Source of the DNA: Calliopsis andreniformis
Lineage: Eukaryota > Arthropoda > Insecta > Hymenoptera > Andrenidae
DNA length: 64,000 bases
Direction: 5' to 3'
NCBI RefSeq assembly: GCF_051401765.1
Contig: NW_027480422.1
Span: forward strand, 18,742,001 to 18,806,000
Shown: piece after piece, positions 61,735 to 64,000 of the stretch
Numbering within the stretch: the stretch's first letter is position 1
Layout: the number at the start of each line of letters is the position of its first letter
Notes under the pieces: generated by a model
What the model saw: only the letters and a program-made list of their open reading frames with translations
Told to the model about the DNA's origin: nothing
Database searches by the model: none
Made by a program: the position numbers and the translations under genes

Positions 61735-62085
61735 ATGACCATTACTTCCACACAGTTTGCAATTATTCATATTATGCAGTGGAACATCTGTTGTATTTCT
61801 ATGGCATTTTGTGCTTCTGGCATTGACTTCTAAGGCCCTAACTATTCGATGTGGTGGAGCAACGCCCTAGAGTGAAGCCTAGGTTGCCCGGAACGTCGAA
61901 ATGACCATAGCTTTCACACTGGTTGCAATTATTCCTGTTATACAAGGGAAAAACTGTTGTATTTATATTGTATTTCATGCTTCTGGCGTTGACTTCTTAG
62001 GCCCTAAGTGTTCGATCTGGTGGAGCATGGCCCTAGAGTGAAGCGTAGGTTGCCAGGAATGTAGAAATGACCATCACTTTCACAC
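61735..62085 (+). repeat. Block shared with 36189-36539 (154 monomers apart)
   Basis: Shared marks in order are TTATGCAGTGGAACATCTG, ATGGCATTTT, GGCATTGACTTCTAAGG, TATACAAGGGAAAAACTG, CCCTAAGTGTTCGATCTGG, GAGCATGGCCC, GAAGCGTAGGTTGCCAGG and AATGTAGAAATGACCATCAC. The GTGTTCGATC form matches the 36-kb relative; the 23- and 25-kb copies read GTGTTCAATC. Confidence 0.8.
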
Positions 62086-62786
62086 TGGTTTCAATTGTTC
62101 GTTTTATACAATGGAAAAACTGTTCTATTTATTTTGTATTTTATGCTTCGTGCGTTGACTTCTAAGGCCCCAACTAATCGATCTGGTGGAGCAACGCCCT
62201 AGAGTGAATCCTAGGTTGCCCGGAACGTAGAAATGACCATGACCTTCACACTGTTTGCGATTATTCATTTTATACGATGGTAAAACTGTTGCATTTATAT
62301 TGTATTTTATGCTTCAGGCGTTGACTTCTTAGGCCCTAACTATTCGCTCTGGTGGAACAACGCCCTAGGGTGATGCCTAGGTTGCCCGGATCGTAGAAAT
62401 GACCATTACTTGCACACTGGTTGCAATTATTCGTTTTATACGATGGAAAAACTGTTGTATTTATTTTGTATTTGGTGCTCCTGGCGTTGACTTCTTAGGC
62501 CCTAACTATTGGATCTGGTGGACCAACGCCGTAGAGTGAAGCCTAGGTTGCCCGGAACGTAGAAATGACCATTACGTCCACACTGTTTGCAATTATTCAT
62601 GTTACACAGTGGAAAAACTGTTGTATTTATATTGTATTTTATGCTTCTGGCATTGACTTCTAAGGCCCTAACTATTCGATGTGGTGGAGCAATGCCCTAG
62701 AGTGTAGCCTAGGGTGCCCGTAACGTAGAAATGACCATTACCTCCACACTGTTTGCAATTATTCATTTTATACAATGGAAAAACTG

Positions 62787-64000
62787 TTGTATTTATATTG
62801 TTTTTTATAGTTATGGCGTTGACTTCTAAGGCCGTAGCTGTTCGATGTGGTGGAGCAATGCGATAGAGTGTAGCCTAGGGTGCCCGCAACGTAGAAATGA
62901 CCATATTTTTCACACTGTTTGCAATTATTCCTGTTATACGATTGAAAAACTGTAGTATTTATATTGTATTTTATGCTTTTGGCGTTGACTTCTAAGGCCG
63001 CAGCTATTCGATGTGGTGGAGCAACGCCCTAGAGTGAAGCCTAGGTTGCCCGGAACGTAGAAATGACCATACCTTTCACACTGGTTGCAATTATTCCTGT
63101 TATACAAGGGAAAACTGTTGTATTTATATTGTATTTTATGCTTCTGGCGTTGACTTCCTGGGCCCTAACTATTCTATCTGGAGGAGCAACGCCCTAGAGT
63201 GAAGCCTAGGTTGCCCGGAATGCAGAAATGACCATCACTTTCACACTGGCGGCAATTATTCCTGTTATACGATGGACAAACTGTTGGATTTTTAATGTAC
63301 TTTATGCTTCTGGCGTTGACTTCTAAGGCCCTATGTATTCGATCTGGTGGAGCAATGCCTCAGTGTTAAGTCTAGGATGCCCGGAACGTAGAAATGTCCG
63401 TTACTTTCACCCTGGTTGCAATTACTCATTTTATGCGATGGAAAAACTGTTGCACATATATCGTATTTTATGCTTCTGGCATTCACTTCTTAGGCCCTAA
63501 CTATTCGATCTGGTGGAGCAACGCCCTGGGGTGAAGACTAGGTTGCGCGGAACGTAGAAATGACCATAACTTTCCCACTGGTTTCAATTGTTCGTTTTAT
63601 ACAATGGAAAAACTGTTCTATTTATTTTGTATTTTATGCTTCGGGCGTTGACTTCTAAGGCGCCAACTATTCGATCTGGTGGAGCAACGCCCTAGAGTGA
63701 AGCCTAGGTTGCCCGGAATGTAGAAATGACCATTACCTTCACTCTGTTTGCGATTATTCATTTTATACGGCGGTAAAACTGTTGTACATATATCGTATTT
63801 TATGCTTCTGGCGTTGACTTCTAAGGCCCTATGTATTCGATCTGGTGTAGCAATGCCTCAGAGTTAAGTCTAGGATGCCCGCAACGTAGAAATGTCTATT
63901 ACTTTCACACTGGTTGCAATTATTCGATTTATAAGATGGAAAAACTGTTGTACATATATCATATTTTATGCTTCTGGCGTTGACTTCATAGGCCCTAACT
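62787..64000 (+). repeat. 29-monomer-spaced block, copy 2 (cut by the window edge)
   Basis: It parallels 57975-59188 to the last base of the window (GACTTCATAGGCCCTAACT), so the duplication probably extends further right. Private changes include ATATATCATATTTT where the first copy has ATATATCGTATTTT, a CpG transition. Confidence 0.87.
63886..64000 (+). repeat. Partial monomer at right window edge (115 bp)
   Basis: The last monomer start is at 63886 and the window stops at phase 115, just after GGCCCTAACT. The left edge likewise begins inside a monomer, with only the last nine bases (1-9) before the start at 10. No array boundary or unique flank is present on either side. Confidence 0.95.

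Larger units (their letters stand above)
1..64000 (+). repeat. Satellite DNA array, ~166-bp monomer, about 385 tandem copies
   Basis: Monomer starts (GTAGAAATGACC and variants) fall at 10, 175, 341, 507, 673 and onward at 165-166 bp steps to 63886. Taking the G of GTAG as phase 1, the consensus has an AT-rich part at phases 31-90 (about 27% GC) and a more GC-rich part at 91-166 (about 55% GC). Landmarks are TTATACGATGG (44-54), AAAAA (55-59), TTGTATTT (63-70 and again 74-81), GGCGTTGACTTCT (91-103), ATTCGATCTGGTGGAGC (116-132), the palindrome CCTAGG (150-155) and CCCGGAAC (159-166). Monomers I compared differ from consensus at roughly 10-20 positions. All are in the same orientation and I saw no unrelated insertion. 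The length fits one nucleosome plus linker, as is typical of centromeric satellites; centromere function itself is inference. The array continues past both ends. Confidence 0.97.
57534..64000 (+). repeat. Array segment VI: ATATATCG lineage and 29-monomer-spaced blocks
   Basis: About 39 monomers. It is rich in TGTACATATATCGTATT, ACTATTCGCTCTGG, TATTTGGTGC and CAGTGTTAAGTCTAGG monomers. Its first and last parts are copies of each other (57975-59188 and 62787-64000). A further related stretch at 59572-60250 lies between them. Single blocks return to segment III: 61735-62085 matches 36189-36539 (154 monomers apart). Confidence 0.78.

Noticed and set aside
1..64000. CRISPR array
   Set aside because: Repeats are 166 bp with no unique spacers; the whole unit varies gradually from copy to copy. 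This is satellite DNA, not short direct repeats separated by unrelated spacers.
1..64000. Assignment to Prunus or any named species
   Set aside because: Only the monomer length prompts this recollection. I cannot compare the sequence with a reference, so it is left as an unverified hint and not used in any call.

Overview
This window is one uninterrupted block of satellite DNA. A monomer of about 166 bp (GC about 42% in the consensus I read) repeats head to tail from base 1 to base 64000, always in the same orientation. The first GTAGAAATGACC-type monomer start is at 10 and the last at 63886, giving about 385 periods with a mean of 165.9 bp. Both window ends fall inside the array, so its full length and flanks are not visible. 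I found no protein-coding gene, RNA gene, transposon, CRISPR array, origin or bacterial regulatory signal. The open reading frames of 60-138 codons are by-products of the repeat and are not annotated as genes.

A nucleosome-sized monomer, tens of kilobases of pure tandem array, a single orientation and nested higher-order repeats (HORs) point to a eukaryotic nuclear genome, most likely centromeric or pericentromeric heterochromatin. The species cannot be fixed from sequence alone. A 166-bp period agrees with what I remember of centromeric satellites in the plant genus Prunus, but this is unverified recollection of a length, not of a sequence.

Layout. 1-8000: older, diverged monomers with small 2-, 3- and 5-monomer duplications. 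8000-20400: the most heterogeneous part, a mosaic of lineages with dispersed single-block copies, including a mosaic at 10300-12520 built from types seen at 0.8-7.4 kb. 20400-37450: dominated by a lineage marked TAGTTATGG, with a 12-monomer tandem duplication at 22430-25967 and related segments at 33190-34085 and 35515-37165. 37450-43254: a 2.95-kb partial copy of the large HOR, then a transition zone. 43255-57533: two adjacent copies of a large HOR (6800 bp and about 7480 bp, 41 and 45 monomers) whose differences are whole-monomer insertions and deletions. 57534-64000: two instances of a 29-monomer-spaced block plus a 7-monomer-spaced copy, all related to sequence at 21.1 kb.

Nothing here works as a gene set. 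The biological content is the array architecture: repeated unequal exchange or conversion in whole-monomer steps, with the most recent homogenisation between about 37 and 57 kb. I did not find a new genetic system in this window. Identities and block edges were read by eye and should be taken as approximate to about 20 bp.
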